A stretch of 64,000 nucleotides of DNA, from positions 20,110,310-20,174,309 of the forward strand of contig JAZBQD010000015.1 in assembly GCA_036583965.1 (NCBI GenBank). Reading direction: 5' to 3'. The notes beneath the pieces were generated by a model that worked only from the letters and a program-made list of their open reading frames with translations, had not been told where the DNA came from and ran no database searches. The stretch is from Prunella strophiata (lineage: Eukaryota > Chordata > Aves > Passeriformes > Prunellidae). Every line of letters starts with the position of its first letter. Positions within the stretch are counted from its first letter, which is position 1. A program made the position numbers and the translations under genes. Of this stretch, positions 38,916-50,745 are shown in pieces.

Positions 38916-41416
38916 AGCCAGGGCAGCAGTGCCAGCTGTGCCAGGGCAGCAGTGCCAGCTGTGCCAGGGCAGCAGTGCCAGCTGTGCCAGGGCAGCAGTG
39001 CCAGCTGTGCCAGGGCAGCAGTGCCAGCTGTGCCAGGGCAGCAGTGCCAGCTGTGCCAGGGCAGCAGTGCCAGCTGTGCCAGGGCAGCAGTGCCAGCTGT
39101 GCCAGGGCAGCAGTGCCAGCTGTGCCAGGGCAGCAGTGCCAGCTGTGCCAGGGCAGCAGTGCCAGCTGTGCCAGGGCAGCAGTGCCAGCTGTGCCAGGGC
39201 AGCAGTGCCAGCTGTGCCAGGGCAGCAGTGCCAGCTGTGCCAGGGCAGCAGTGCCAGCTGTGCCAGGGCAGCAGTGCCAGCTGTGCCAGGGCAGCAGTGC
39301 CAGCTGTGCCAGGGCAGCAGTGCCAGCTGTGCCAGGGCAGCAGTGCCAGCTGTGCCAGGGCAGCAGTGCCAGCTGTGCCAGGGCAGCAGTGCCAGCTGTG
39401 CCAGGGCAGCAGTGCCAGCTGTGCCAGGGCAGCAGTGCCAGCTGTGCCAGGGCAGCAGTGCCAGCTGTGCCAGGGCAGCAGTGCCAGCTGTGCCAGGGCA
39501 GCAGTGCCAGCTGTGCCAGGGCAGCAGTGCCAGCTGTGCCAGGGCAGCAGTGCCAGCTGTGCCAGGGCAGCAGTGCCAGCTGTGCCAGGGCAGCAGTGCC
39601 AGCTGTGCCAGGGCAGCAGTGCCAGCTGTGCCAGGGCAGCAGTGCCAGCTGTGCCAGGGCAGCAGTGCCAGCTGTGCCAGGGCAGCAGTGCCAGCTGTGC
39701 CAGGGCAGCAGTGCCAGCTGTGCCAGGGCAGCAGTGCCAGCTGTGCCAGGGCAGCAGTGCCAGCTGTGCCAGGGCAGCAGTGCCAGCTGTGCCAGGGCAG
39801 CAGTGCCAGCTGTGCCAGGGCAGCAGTGCCAGCTGTGCCAGGGCAGCAGTGCCAGCTGTGCCAGGGCAGCAGTGCCAGCTGTGCCAGGGCAGCAGTGCCA
39901 GCTGTGCCAGGGCAGCAGTGCCAGCTGTGCCAGGGCAGCAGTGCCAGCTGTGCCAGGGCAGCAGTGCCAGCTGTGCCAGGGCAGCAGTGCCAGCTGTGCC
40001 AGGGCAGCAGTGCCAGCTGTGCCAGGGCAGCAGTGCCAGCTGTGCCAGGGCAGCAGTGCCAGCTGTGCCAGGGCAGCAGTGCCAGCTGTGCCAGGGCAGC
40101 AGTGCCAGCTGTGCCAGGGCAGCAGTGCCAGCTGTGCCAGGGCAGCAGTGCCAGCTGTGCCAGGGCAGCAGTGCCAGCTGTGCCAGGGCAGCAGTGCCAG
40201 CTGTGCCAGGGCAGCAGTGCCAGCTGTGCCAGGGCAGCAGTGCCAGCTGTGCCAGGGCAGCAGTGCCAGCTGTGCCAGGGCAGCAGTGCCAGCTGTGCCA
40301 GGGCAGCAGTGCCAGCTGTGCCAGGGCAGCAGTGCCAGCTGTGCCAGGGCAGCAGTGCCAGCTGTGCCAGGGCAGCAGTGCCAGCTGTGCCAGGGCAGCA
40401 GTGCCAGCTGTGCCAGGGCAGCAGTGCCAGCTGTGCCAGGGCAGCAGTGCCAGCTGTGCCAGGGCAGCAGTGCCAGCTGTGCCAGGGCAGCAGTGCCAGC
40501 TGTGCCAGGGCAGCAGTGCCAGCTGTGCCAGGGCAGCAGTGCCAGCTGTGCCAGGGCAGCAGTGCCAGCTGTGCCAGGGCAGCAGTGCCAGCTGTGCCAG
40601 GGCAGCAGTGCCAGCTGTGCCAGGGCAGCAGTGCCAGCTGTGCCAGGGCAGCAGTGCCAGCTGTGCCAGGGCAGCAGTGCCAGCTGTGCCAGGGCAGCAG
40701 TGCCAGCTGTGCCAGGGCAGCAGTGCCAGCTGTGCCAGGGCAGCAGTGCCAGCTGTGCCAGGGCAGCAGTGCCAGCTGTGCCAGGGCAGCAGTGCCAGCT
40801 GTGCCAGGGCAGCAGTGCCAGCTGTGCCAGGGCAGCAGTGCCAGCTGTGCCAGGGCAGCAGTGCCAGCTGTGCCAGGGCAGCAGTGCCAGCTGTGCCAGG
40901 GCAGCAGTGCCAGCTGTGCCAGGGCAGCAGTGCCAGCTGTGCCAGGGCAGCAGTGCCAGCTGTGCCAGGGCAGCAGTGCCAGCTGTGCCAGGGCAGCAGT
41001 GCCAGCTGTGCCAGGGCAGCAGTGCCAGCTGTGCCAGGGCAGCAGTGCCAGCTGTGCCAGGGCAGCAGTGCCAGCTGTGCCAGGGCAGCAGTGCCAGCTG
41101 TGCCAGGGCAGCAGTGCCAGCTGTGCCAGGGCAGCAGTGCCAGCTGTGCCAGGGCAGCAGTGCCAGCTGTGCCAGGGCAGCAGTGCCAGCTGTGCCAGGG
41201 CAGCAGTGCCAGCTGTGCCAGGGCAGCAGTGCCAGCTGTGCCAGGGCAGCAGTGCCAGCTGTGCCAGGGCAGCAGTGCCAGCTGTGCCAGGGCAGCAGTG
41301 CCAGCTGTGCCAGGGCAGCAGTGCCAGCTGTGCCAGGGCAGCAGTGCCAGCTGTGCCAGGGCAGCAGTGCCAGCTGTGCCAGGGCAGCAGTGCCAGCTGT
41401 GCCAGGGCAGCAGTGC
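38916..41416 (+). repeat. 23-bp minisatellite, main block (about 109 copies)
   Basis: The unit is GCAGTGCCAGCT joined to GTGCCAGGGCA (12 + 11 bp); the two halves share GTGCCAG, so the unit is probably an old duplication. 2501 bp divided by 23 gives about 108.7 copies, and I see no base difference between copies. Each unit holds one CAGCTG E-box. A 23-bp unit cycles through all frames every three copies, and neither strand meets a stop in any frame, so very long open frames exist (over 800 codons both ways). The unit has no ATG; starts come only from the flanks. I treat these frames as artefacts of the repeat. Confidence 0.98.
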
Positions 41417-41807
41417 GTGAGAAGATCAACAGAAGACAAGAAATATTTAGACTTTTGGAAAGAAGCTTGCTGCTTAAGGACCCCAGGAAAAAACCAATCT
41501 CAAGAAGCTGGATACCTTGCTTGAGGTCTGCTTCAGAGCAGGCAGGGATGTATTGGTCCAGTTGGCCTCTTCATGAGCAGGTATGTAAATGTGGGCTTAC
41601 AGGAGGTGCATGCCTTTTTTGGAGGAGGAAGAAGACCAAGGCAGAACAAAGACTCTGTAAAATTAGCTAAAACTCCTCAAAACCAGTCCTGGAAAAGAAA
41701 GCCCTGAAAATATGTCTGGCAGCATCCACCCCATGGAAACAGTGCTACAAATACAGCCTTATGAGCAATGTTGGATCTTCCATGCTTCCACGGAACTTCA
41801 TTTTCCA
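41417..41807. other. 391-bp non-repetitive insert between minisatellite blocks
   Basis: The sequence is unrelated to the 23-bp unit. The 8-mer AGCAGTGC occurs both at its left edge (41409-41416) and at its right edge (41808-41815), so removing the insert and one 8-mer rejoins the array in register. No terminal inverted repeats are visible (left GTGAGAAG, right ...TTTTCCA), there is no poly-A tail and no recognised element body. It may be an insertion with an 8-bp target duplication or the product of rearrangement. Confidence 0.75.
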
Positions 41808-42247
41808 AGCAGTGCCAGCTGTGCCAGGGCAGCAGTGCCAGCTGTGCCAGGGCAGCAGTGCCAGCTGTGCCAGGGCAGCAGTGCCAGCTGTGCCAGGGCA
41901 GCAGTGCCAGCTGTGCCAGGGCAGCAGTGCCAGCTGTGCCAGGGCAGCAGTGCCAGCTGTGCCAGGGCAGCAGTGCCAGCTGTGCCAGGGCAGCAGTGCC
42001 AGCTGTGCCAGGGCAGCAGTGCCAGCTGTGCCAGGGCAGCAGTGCCAGCTGTGCCAGGGCAGCAGTGCCAGCTGTGCCAGGGCAGCAGTGCCAGCTGTGC
42101 CAGGGCAGCAGTGCCAGCTGTGCCAGGGCAGCAGTGCCAGCTGTGCCAGGGCAGCAGTGCCAGCTGTGCCAGGGCAGCAGTGCCAGCTGTGCCAGGGCAG
42201 CAGTGCCAGCTGTGCCAGGGCAGCAGTGCCAGCTGTGCCAGGGCAGC
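41808..42247 (+). repeat. 23-bp minisatellite, second block (about 19 copies)
   Basis: Same unit and orientation as 38916-41416; 440 bp, about 19 copies, again with no difference I can see. The open frames across it (up to 238 codons) are the same periodic peptides and are not genes. Confidence 0.97.
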
Positions 42248-43595
42248 CACCCCATCAGACTGAGAGTGACCAAAAGGAGATGAGGTGCCACATTTGTCAC
42301 AGCCAGCCATGGCTGCAGCCCTCTAAAGGAGCCACGGGCAGCACAGGCAGCTGCCTGCACGTGTGTTCGAGCTGCCAAGGCTTGGCAGCCCATCCTGCAC
42401 CCAGTGATGCCAGATTGTGGGGATTTGTCAGAGTCTCTGGAATTTGATTCACTTGTTTAAATTCATCCTTAGGATAAATCCACCAGTCTCAGCTCAGTTA
42501 TGTAAGAGCTGAGCTTGGCTGGGCATCTGAGGAAATCTCACTTGCAGAAGTAATTCAGACTGGCTTTTATGTGAGCAGTTTGCAGTTTCTTGTTGATTGA
42601 AAATTGGCTGAGAAATTGTAAACAATGTGTAGTGATTAACAGCAGTGAAATAAGCCACAAGGACTGGCCAAAGGGACTGGAGTTTCATCTTCCTCTGCAT
42701 CTTTAATTGTAATTAAAACCAAACATTACAAGGATTGTAAAGTCAAATTTCCACTCAATAACCAGTAGCTATTGCATTACCCTACTAAAATAATACTAAA
42801 AAGATGGAAAGGTGGCTCAAAAATTAAACAGGATTTACTTCTGAAAGCACTAAACTGGCTCCTGGGGAAAGCATTTTGAAATGTTTATTTGGGGAGAAGT
42901 AGAAAATTTAGGAATGAGTCATTCACCAAACACCTCCTTGCAGGGCAACAGGAGTCTGCAAACTGATGCTGACAGAAATCCAACATGATTTTGGACCTAT
43001 AGATGTATGTATATTTACACATACACACACATACACAGAGCTCATGTGGAAACTTCCTCTGCAGGACTATGATGGGCCTTTTGTGCAAGCACACAGCATG
43101 GACCTCTCCTCAGGTACTGGAGCTTCCTTGGAAACTGCAGCTGAGCAGTATCCAAATGTTCCTCTACCTCTGCCACATCTGATTTTCCCTTTGTAGCATA
43201 TTTACTAGTATTTTGTATCAATTCCAAATTAGCTCACTCATAATACCTTCAGTTTGAGAAATACCAAATAAAATCAATAAAGTTCTGGAAGAGCTTTGCC
43301 TGAATTGAGGTAAGCAGTTTGATAAGACTGTACATTTTTCCTGATCTACTTCCCTGGCAGTCAGCTGTGTTTCCAGGCTCCATGCCTTGGGACCAGAGCA
43401 GTGCACATGCACTTACCATGTAAACTTGTCTCCCATGTTCCCTGCAATGAGGTCTGGCAGTCCTCAGGCAGGTTTCTGAGGCTCTAGGGCATGCAGCCTG
43501 CCCTGAGACAAGAAACCTCAATGCTTCCATCTGCAGCTGCAGGGGAGGAAGTCTGGAGCCCTGCCTCTAGGTCAGCATGGCCTCTGCCTCTTCAG
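42248..43595. other. Unique sequence, no gene recognised
   Basis: It starts in GC-rich sequence beside the minisatellite and becomes AT-rich. A short CA-rich tract lies at about 43016-43037. No supported coding exon. Confidence 0.6.
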
Positions 43596-44030
43596 ATCAT
43601 AGAATCACAGAGTGGTTTTGGTTAGGAAGAGGCCTCTAAACATCATTTAGTCCAACCCTGTTGCCATGGGCACAGACATCTTCAACTAATTCAGATTGCT
43701 AAGAGCCTGGTCCAACATGACCTTGAATATTTCCTGGGATGAGGCACCTACCACCTCCCTGAGCAACCTGTTCCAGTGCCTCATCACCCTGATCATAAAA
43801 GATTTCTTCTTTAAATGTAGTCTGAATCTATTATCTTTTACTTCAAAATCAATAGCCCTTGTCCTATCACAAGAGGCCCTGCTAAAAATTTGTTCCCATG
43901 TTTCTTACAAGCCCTCTTTTAGACACTGGAAGGTGCTCTGAGGTCTCCCTGGAGCCTTCTCTTGTCCTGGTTGAACAACCCTAACTGCCTCAGCCTGTCT
44001 TCATAGGAGCAGAGAGATGGAGTCGAGGCT
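43596..44030 (-). mobile_element. CR1 LINE 3' end, minus strand
   Basis: The plus strand opens ATCATAGAATCACAG (reverse of the CR1 tail). It continues with 'catttagtccaaccctgttgcc' wording near 43643-43664, then 'gcaacctgttccagtgcctc' near 43763-43782, 'tgtcctatcacaag' near 43860-43873, and 'cctcagcctgtcttcatagg' near 43989-44008. This is about 430 bp of CR1 3' sequence in reverse, moderately diverged and non-coding. Confidence 0.93.
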
Positions 44031-45175
44031 TCCAGTGGTGCCCAGCAGCATTAGTGATTCCAGGAGTCAGCTGGTTTCTGTAGAAACACCAAAAGCTTCT
44101 CTTTGATCAGTGGTTTTACCTACATGTTCAGGGCTTTACCTACATCCCAGAGAGGAAGAAGAGGGTGCTTGGTGCATGTTTTCTTCCCTGCCACCAGCCA
44201 AAGAAACAAGCTCTGCAACACATTGCTTGCTGTACTGGTCTGTAATTCCCTGCCTTTTCCACCCTACAGCACAGAGAGTGGAGATGGGCCAGGCCTGAGC
44301 GTGGGCTCTGCACAAACTCATTGTGCAATGTGGGCAGCACAAAAGCACGACTGTAGAAGACTGGGTGTTGAATTAGAAACTGTATCTGTGTTCAAGTCCG
44401 TGTACATTTGATTTTAAAGCCCTGCATGGTCACAGTGTATCACTGCTTCTCCTCATTTTCTGCTGTAATATGTCAGAGCATTGTGAAAGGTGGGATAAGT
44501 GACAATGCAGTGCTGCTTGGTATTTGCCTGGTGTGTTGTATGAAAGCTGAAGGCAGTGCTACTGAATGTCTTTAAACTGTCTGACATTCCCCAGTCAAGG
44601 AGAAGGCAGCTGGGGCTGGAGCAGGAGAACCTGTGTCCTGCATGAGTGAGGGCTGCAGCAGAGCTGTGCTGCTCAGCGGGTGAGCTGGTGTTTCCTGCCT
44701 TGTTTTCTCCCATCCAGGCTGTGTGTCCCCAGCCACAGGTAAACCATTGCATAATCCTGAATGAGCTTATTTGAAGAGCAGCTTGTGAAAGGTGAGAATT
44801 AAAATGGAAAGTGAAGGGTAAAGGTGGCAGAAATCCAAATGCTCATTCCTAGCACTGGCTGCTGTGAGTGGGTGGAAGCTTGTCCTCCGAGCTGTGCTGC
44901 TTCGTGATTTCAGTGCCTGCATTTTCTCCAGACATCTGGGACTGGGCTTCTGACTTGATACAGCACTGCAGCACAAGCTTCATGAACTCTCTGCCTCTTT
45001 TTCTTCTCCCTCCCTAGTGTGAAATCCTTCTCTAGCTTTCCTTGTCTCTGCAATGGATGGAAGCCCACAGCAAATGCTGCCCATGCAGCAGTGCAAGGCA
45101 TGATGTGAATTGTTGGTACTTTCCTAGCCCTGTGAGGAGGTTTCAGTTGCTGGCTGCTGTTGGCAAAGGAGGGAA
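44031..45175. other. Unique sequence between CR1 copies
   Basis: No exon recognised. Open frames are at most about 100 codons and overlap on both strands, as expected by chance. Confidence 0.6.
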
Positions 45176-45322
45176 AATCACAGAATTGTAGAATGGTTTG
45201 GGTTGAAGGGGATCTTAAAGATCATCCAATTCCAGCCCTCCCACCTTTGGCAGGGACATCTTCCACTAGAGCAGGTTGCTCAGGGCCCCATCCAACCTGA
45301 TCTTGACAGAGGTCGCAGGGAT
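45176..45322 (-). mobile_element. Short CR1 3' fragment, minus strand
   Basis: AATCACAGAATTGTAGAATGG opens the copy, followed by 'gatcttaaagatcatccaattcc' wording and 'ccactagagcaggttgctcag' near 45263-45283, then 'ccatccaacctgatcttga' near 45288-45306. Only about 150 bp of CR1 remains. Wording is close to the consensus I remember, so this is probably a younger subfamily than the 6440 copy. Confidence 0.92.
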
Positions 45323-48240
45323 GTGCAGGAGGCTGAATAATTATACTGCCAAAGGAGATGAGGAGCTTGGAGGGGTTTGTGGAGGTAACAAAGGGCAGGA
45401 TAGGGAGCAGGAGAGATGGAGGGGGGGATGGGTGCCTCTAAGTCAGAGAGCCAGCAAGGGTAGGAGAATTGGTGCAGGCTTTGGCTGCTGATGAGGTATG
45501 ACTGGGAGATGGGATGGGCAGCTTAATGCTATGGGAACAAAAACAGAAGAGTTGTCAACCACCAGAATGATGTTTGGTGGTCATATCTGAGCCAGGGGAG
45601 GTCCCATGTTGGCCACTGCTGGAAGAGTAGATGGAGACAAACAATATCCTGGCCAGATCCTTGGCACATCTTTTCCTTTCTCCTGTGTTAAGAGACCCTC
45701 CTCATTGTCCCTGGTGAGGCTGAGGAAGCAGGTGTTTCTTGGATACCTCTGGACAGCTCCTGCAGAGGTGCTGGAAGGTGCTGGCAATGCCCTGCTCTGC
45801 CCCAGCCCTGGTGTGTCTCTGCTGTGCTGGCACTGCTGCTGTGCTCCTGCAAATATGTGCCAGCCAGGAGTGCAGACAGCTAAACTGAAACTTGATAAAT
45901 CTAAAGGAGAATTGCTTTTCAAATATGACAATTATATAAATGTTGTAAAATTAGCTTTAATGCTTTGCTTCTGTGACTTCCAAAATGAATTGAACAAATT
46001 GCTTTTACACCCACCCATGGAACAAGGCTTGATTAGTGACAACTCTCTTCTGTTTCAATACATATTATGATTGTCAACAGCATGAACAGGAATTTTGTTT
46101 GATGAAGAGATAACCAACTAGTGAGAAGCATTTGCTAAATATTGAGACCTAAGAAGAATAATTTTTTCAAGGTCTGTGGTGCTCATGCACTGGAATTAGT
46201 GTTTTTCAGGCCTAATGAACACATGAGGTTTCCCACTGGTGAATGGATGGGGAGTTGTGCTGCTGGTGGGATGTACAGGTCTGCAGCCAATCTCCCTGTG
46301 TGTCCTGGCAATGTGCTGGGCATGGCACCATGGAAAAGTGCTGTGCAGGGTATCAGCTGGAAATGGGAGTGCTAAAAAAGTGCTTTACTCAAAACAGCTC
46401 TACTGAGCAGGCTCTCTTCATTGGCTGTAAAGCCAGATTACAATTTTTGTGTGTAGTATGCACTAGACAAAATGAGAATATTGTCTATCTGGCAGCTGAC
46501 CCCAGCTGACCAGAGGGATATCCCACACCATATGGCAGCATGCTCATCATATAAAGCTGAGGGAAGAAGGAGGAAGGGGAGTGTTGCTGTTGACTCCAGT
46601 CTTAGATGGTGAACAGAAGGTGTTTAATGAAGAGTAGCATGTCTTCTTATAATGCCACTTATTAAGCTGAGACTTGATTGGTCTCAAAGTAAAAACCTCT
46701 CACACTATTGGTGAGCTATGAATAGCACACTCTGGAGAATCATATCTATAAACAACAGTTACAGAAAGAGAGATAACAATTGTTTTAATTCTTTTCTCTA
46801 CATTTCCCAGGCTAGGCCTGGAAGAAATTATCTCTTTTTTTCTTCAACTGAACTGAGAATACCCACAGTGGAGGATGCTCAGAGTGATGGCATTTGTCTT
46901 CTCAAGTCCCCCATTACCCATGATGAAGCCCTGCTTTCCTGGGATGGCTGTACACCAGCCTGTCCATGGAAACCTCTTTGGAATGAATGCCTTGTTTTGA
47001 TTTGCTTGTGCATGTGGCTTTTGCTTTCCCTATTAATATGTTTTTATCTCTATCCATGAGTGTTCTCAGTTTTATTTTTCCAATCCTCCTCCCCATCCCA
47101 TGGGGGAATGAGCAAGTATGGGGCTGGGTGACCATCTAGGGTTAAACCACAACACTTGTGAGTCTTGCTCAGTTTTGCTCTTAAAAGCTTCTGTTCATTG
47201 TTTTCTTGGATGGTGACTTGATGATGTAATATGCAAGACCAAGAATCCTTGTGTTTATTTTGTCTTTAAGAACTTGTCCAAGCCAGCAACCATGATCTGC
47301 CACTTTCTGTGTCTGCAGTGGTTGCCTGCAACATGGCCTTGCTGACTCCTTCACATGGGTGGCCATATCTTCATGTTGGACAGATGTTTCAAACAGAAAA
47401 CAAGCTATTTTCTCTGCATTTATTTTCATTTATGCTAAGGATTTAGTATCCTTTAGTGATGCTGGAGAGCAAGGAAACCAGCAGGAATAATCTTTCTTCA
47501 TTTGGGTCGAGAACACCTTACCATTTTGCAACCTCTGTGCCAGCTGTGATGTGCTTGCAGGCTGAGTGACCCCATGGAGGGATGAGCCCCTGCTGGGGAC
47601 AGGGGACATGGCTGAGGGCTGGCTGCACAAGGGCCTGGCTGAGCTCCCTCACAGTTCATGCCTCAGACTGAGCTCTGCTGCTGTGTTCAAATGCAACACC
47701 CTACTGCCTTCTCCCCTTGAAGCAGAAATCAAGTGCAGGTGTTGGCTGTGGAGACTTGAGCAGCTTGAACATCCTTTCTTCCAGAGGGGCACTGTACTCC
47801 TCCCAGCCCAGGAGAAATGACCTGGCAGAGCTGAGGTGGACACTGGTGCCAGAGCTGAAAGAGCCATCAGATTCACCCTGCAGCCCAGATGGCCAAAGCA
47901 TGGGTTGAGCTTTAAGCAGCTCAGAAAAATCTGTGTGGTGGTGCAACACCCACCAGTGTCCCTTCTCCCAAGATATCACCTTCTCCTGATCTCCAGCTCC
48001 ACCTCAGCTGGGGAGAAATGGCTGTTTTGGAGCCCAGAGTCAGGTGTGGGGAGCTGGGCAGAGTGCTGCACACGTGGCTTTGTTGGTGTGGCAGAGCCAG
48101 GCACCCACTCCAGCTGTGTGCTGCAGCTCCTGGGGAGAGGCAGGAGCAGCCTTGGAGCCTGCAGAGGGCTATAACACACTTTGCTTTGCTTAAAAACCAC
48201 CCAGCTTCTTGCTTAGTAAGTAAGGAACATTTTTGAAAGA
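45323..48240. other. Unique block left of the AT-rich satellite
   Basis: No gene was recognised. GC-rich patches at 45580-45860 and 47540-48180 give frames up to 154 codons (45606-46070 +), none with a recognisable domain or clear splice context. The 47-48 kb patch is simply GC-rich and contrasts sharply with the satellite that begins at 48241. Confidence 0.6.
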
Positions 48241-50745
48241 CTATTATAGAATATTCTATTATAGAATATTCTATTATAGAATATTCTATTATAGAATATT
48301 ATAGAATATTCTATTATAGAATATTCTATTATAGAATATTCTATTATAGAATATTCTATTATAGAATATTCTATTATAGAATATTATAGAATATTCTATT
48401 ATAGAATATTATAGAATATTCTATTATAGAATATTCTATTATAGAATATTATAGAATATTCTATTATAGAATATTCTATTATAGAATATTATAGAATATT
48501 CTATTATAGAATATTATAGAATATTATAGAATATTCTATTATAGAATATTCTATTATAGAATATTCTATTATAGAATATTATAGAATATTATAGAATATT
48601 CTATTATAGAATATTCTATTATAGAATATTCTATTATAGAATATTCTATTATAGAATATTCTATTATAGAATATTATAGAATATTATAGAATATTCTATT
48701 ATAGAATATTATAGAATATTCTATTATAGAATATTATAGAATATTATAGAATATTCTATTATAGAATATTCTATTATAGAATATTCTATTATAGAATATT
48801 ATAGAATATTATAGAATATTCTATTATAGAATATTCTATTATAGAATATTCTATTATAGAATATTCTATTATAGAATATTATAGAATATTCTATTATAGA
48901 ATATTATAGAATATTATAGAATATTATAGAATATTCTATTATAGAATATTCTATTATAGAATATTATAGAATATTCTATTATAGAATATTCTATTATAGA
49001 ATATTATAGAATATTCTATTATAGAATATTCTATTATAGAATATTCTATTATAGAATATTCTATTATAGAATATTCTATTATAGAATATTCTATTATAGA
49101 ATATTCTATTATAGAATATTCTATTATAGAATATTATAGAATATTCTATTATAGAATATTCTATTATAGAATATTCTATTATAGAATATTCTATTATAGA
49201 ATATTCTATTATAGAATATTCTATTATAGAATATTCTATTATAGAATATTCTATTATAGAATATTCTATTATAGAATATTCTATTATAGAATATTCTATT
49301 ATAGAATATTATAGAATATTATAGAATATTCTATTATAGAATATTATAGAATATTATAGAATATTATAGAATATTATAGAATATTATAGAATATTCTATT
49401 ATAGAATATTCTATTATAGAATATTCTATTATAGAATATTCTATTATAGAATATTCTATTATAGAATATTCTATTATAGAATATTCTATTATAGAATATT
49501 ATAGAATATTCTATTATAGAATATTCTATTATAGAATATTATAGAATATTATAGAATATTATAGAATATTCTATTATAGAATATTCTATTATAGAATATT
49601 CTATTATAGAATATTCTATTATAGAATATTCTATTATAGAATATTATAGAATATTATAGAATATTATAGAATATTCTATTATAGAATATTCTATTATAGA
49701 ATATTCTATTATAGAATATTATAGAATATTCTATTATAGAATATTATAGAATATTATAGAATATTATAGAATATTATAGAATATTCTATTATAGAATATT
49801 ATAGAATATTCTATTATAGAATATTATAGAATATTCTATTATAGAATATTATAGAATATTATAGAATATTCTATTATAGAATATTCTATTATAGAATATT
49901 CTATTATAGAATATTATAGAATATTCTATTATAGAATATTATAGAATATTCTATTATAGAATATTATAGAATATTCTATTATAGAATATTCTATTATAGA
50001 ATATTATAGAATATTCTATTATAGAATATTCTATTATAGAATATTATAGAATATTCTATTATAGAATATTCTATTATAGAATATTCTATTATAGAATATT
50101 ATAGAATATTCTATTATAGAATATTCTATTATAGAATATTCTATTATAGAATATTCTATTATAGAATATTATAGAATATTCTATTATAGAATATTCTATT
50201 ATAGAATATTCTATTATAGAATATTCTATTATAGAATATTCTATTATAGAATATTCTATTATAGAATATTATAGAATATTCTATTATAGAATATTCTATT
50301 ATAGAATATTCTATTATAGAATATTATAGAATATTATAGAATATTATAGAATATTCTATTATAGAATATTATAGAATATTCTATTATAGAATATTCTATT
50401 ATAGAATATTCTATTATAGAATATTCTATTATAGAATATTCTATTATAGAATATTCTATTATAGAATATTCTATTATAGAATATTATAGAATATTATATT
50501 CTATTCTATTATAGAATATTATATTCTATTCTATTATAGAATATTATAGAATATTATAGAATATTCTATTATAGAATATTCTATTATAGAATATTCTATT
50601 ATAGAATATTATAGAATATTATAGAATATTATAGAATATTCTATTATAGAATATTATAGAATATTCTATTATAGAATATTCTATTATAGAATATTCTATT
50701 ATAGAATATTATAGAATATTATAGAATATTCTATTATAGAATTAT
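48241..50745. repeat. AT-rich palindromic satellite in strict 5-bp register
   Basis: Two unit types alternate irregularly for 2.5 kb: a 15-mer ATAGAATATTCTATT and a 10-mer ATAGAATATT. Every unit is a multiple of 5, and the register holds across the whole block. The core AATAGAATATTCTATT is a 16-bp perfect palindrome, so the array can form cruciforms. Reading in pentamers gives AGAAT-ATTCT-ATTAT, that is nGAAn-nTTCn-spacer, the heat-shock-element layout. Copies of the 15-mer average about three per 60 bases where I counted. A variant 25-bp unit (ATAGAATATT, ATATTCTATTCTATT) occurs twice in tandem at 50486-50535. Confidence 0.97.

Noticed and set aside
38916..42247. CRISPR-like array
   Set aside because: Units are contiguous with no unique spacers, and the genome is vertebrate.
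38809..42447. Open frames of 822-913 codons (and 170-238 codons in the second block) on both strands
   Set aside because: They are translations of the 23-bp minisatellite in every frame; starts and stops lie only in the flanks, and the peptides are simple periodic cycles.
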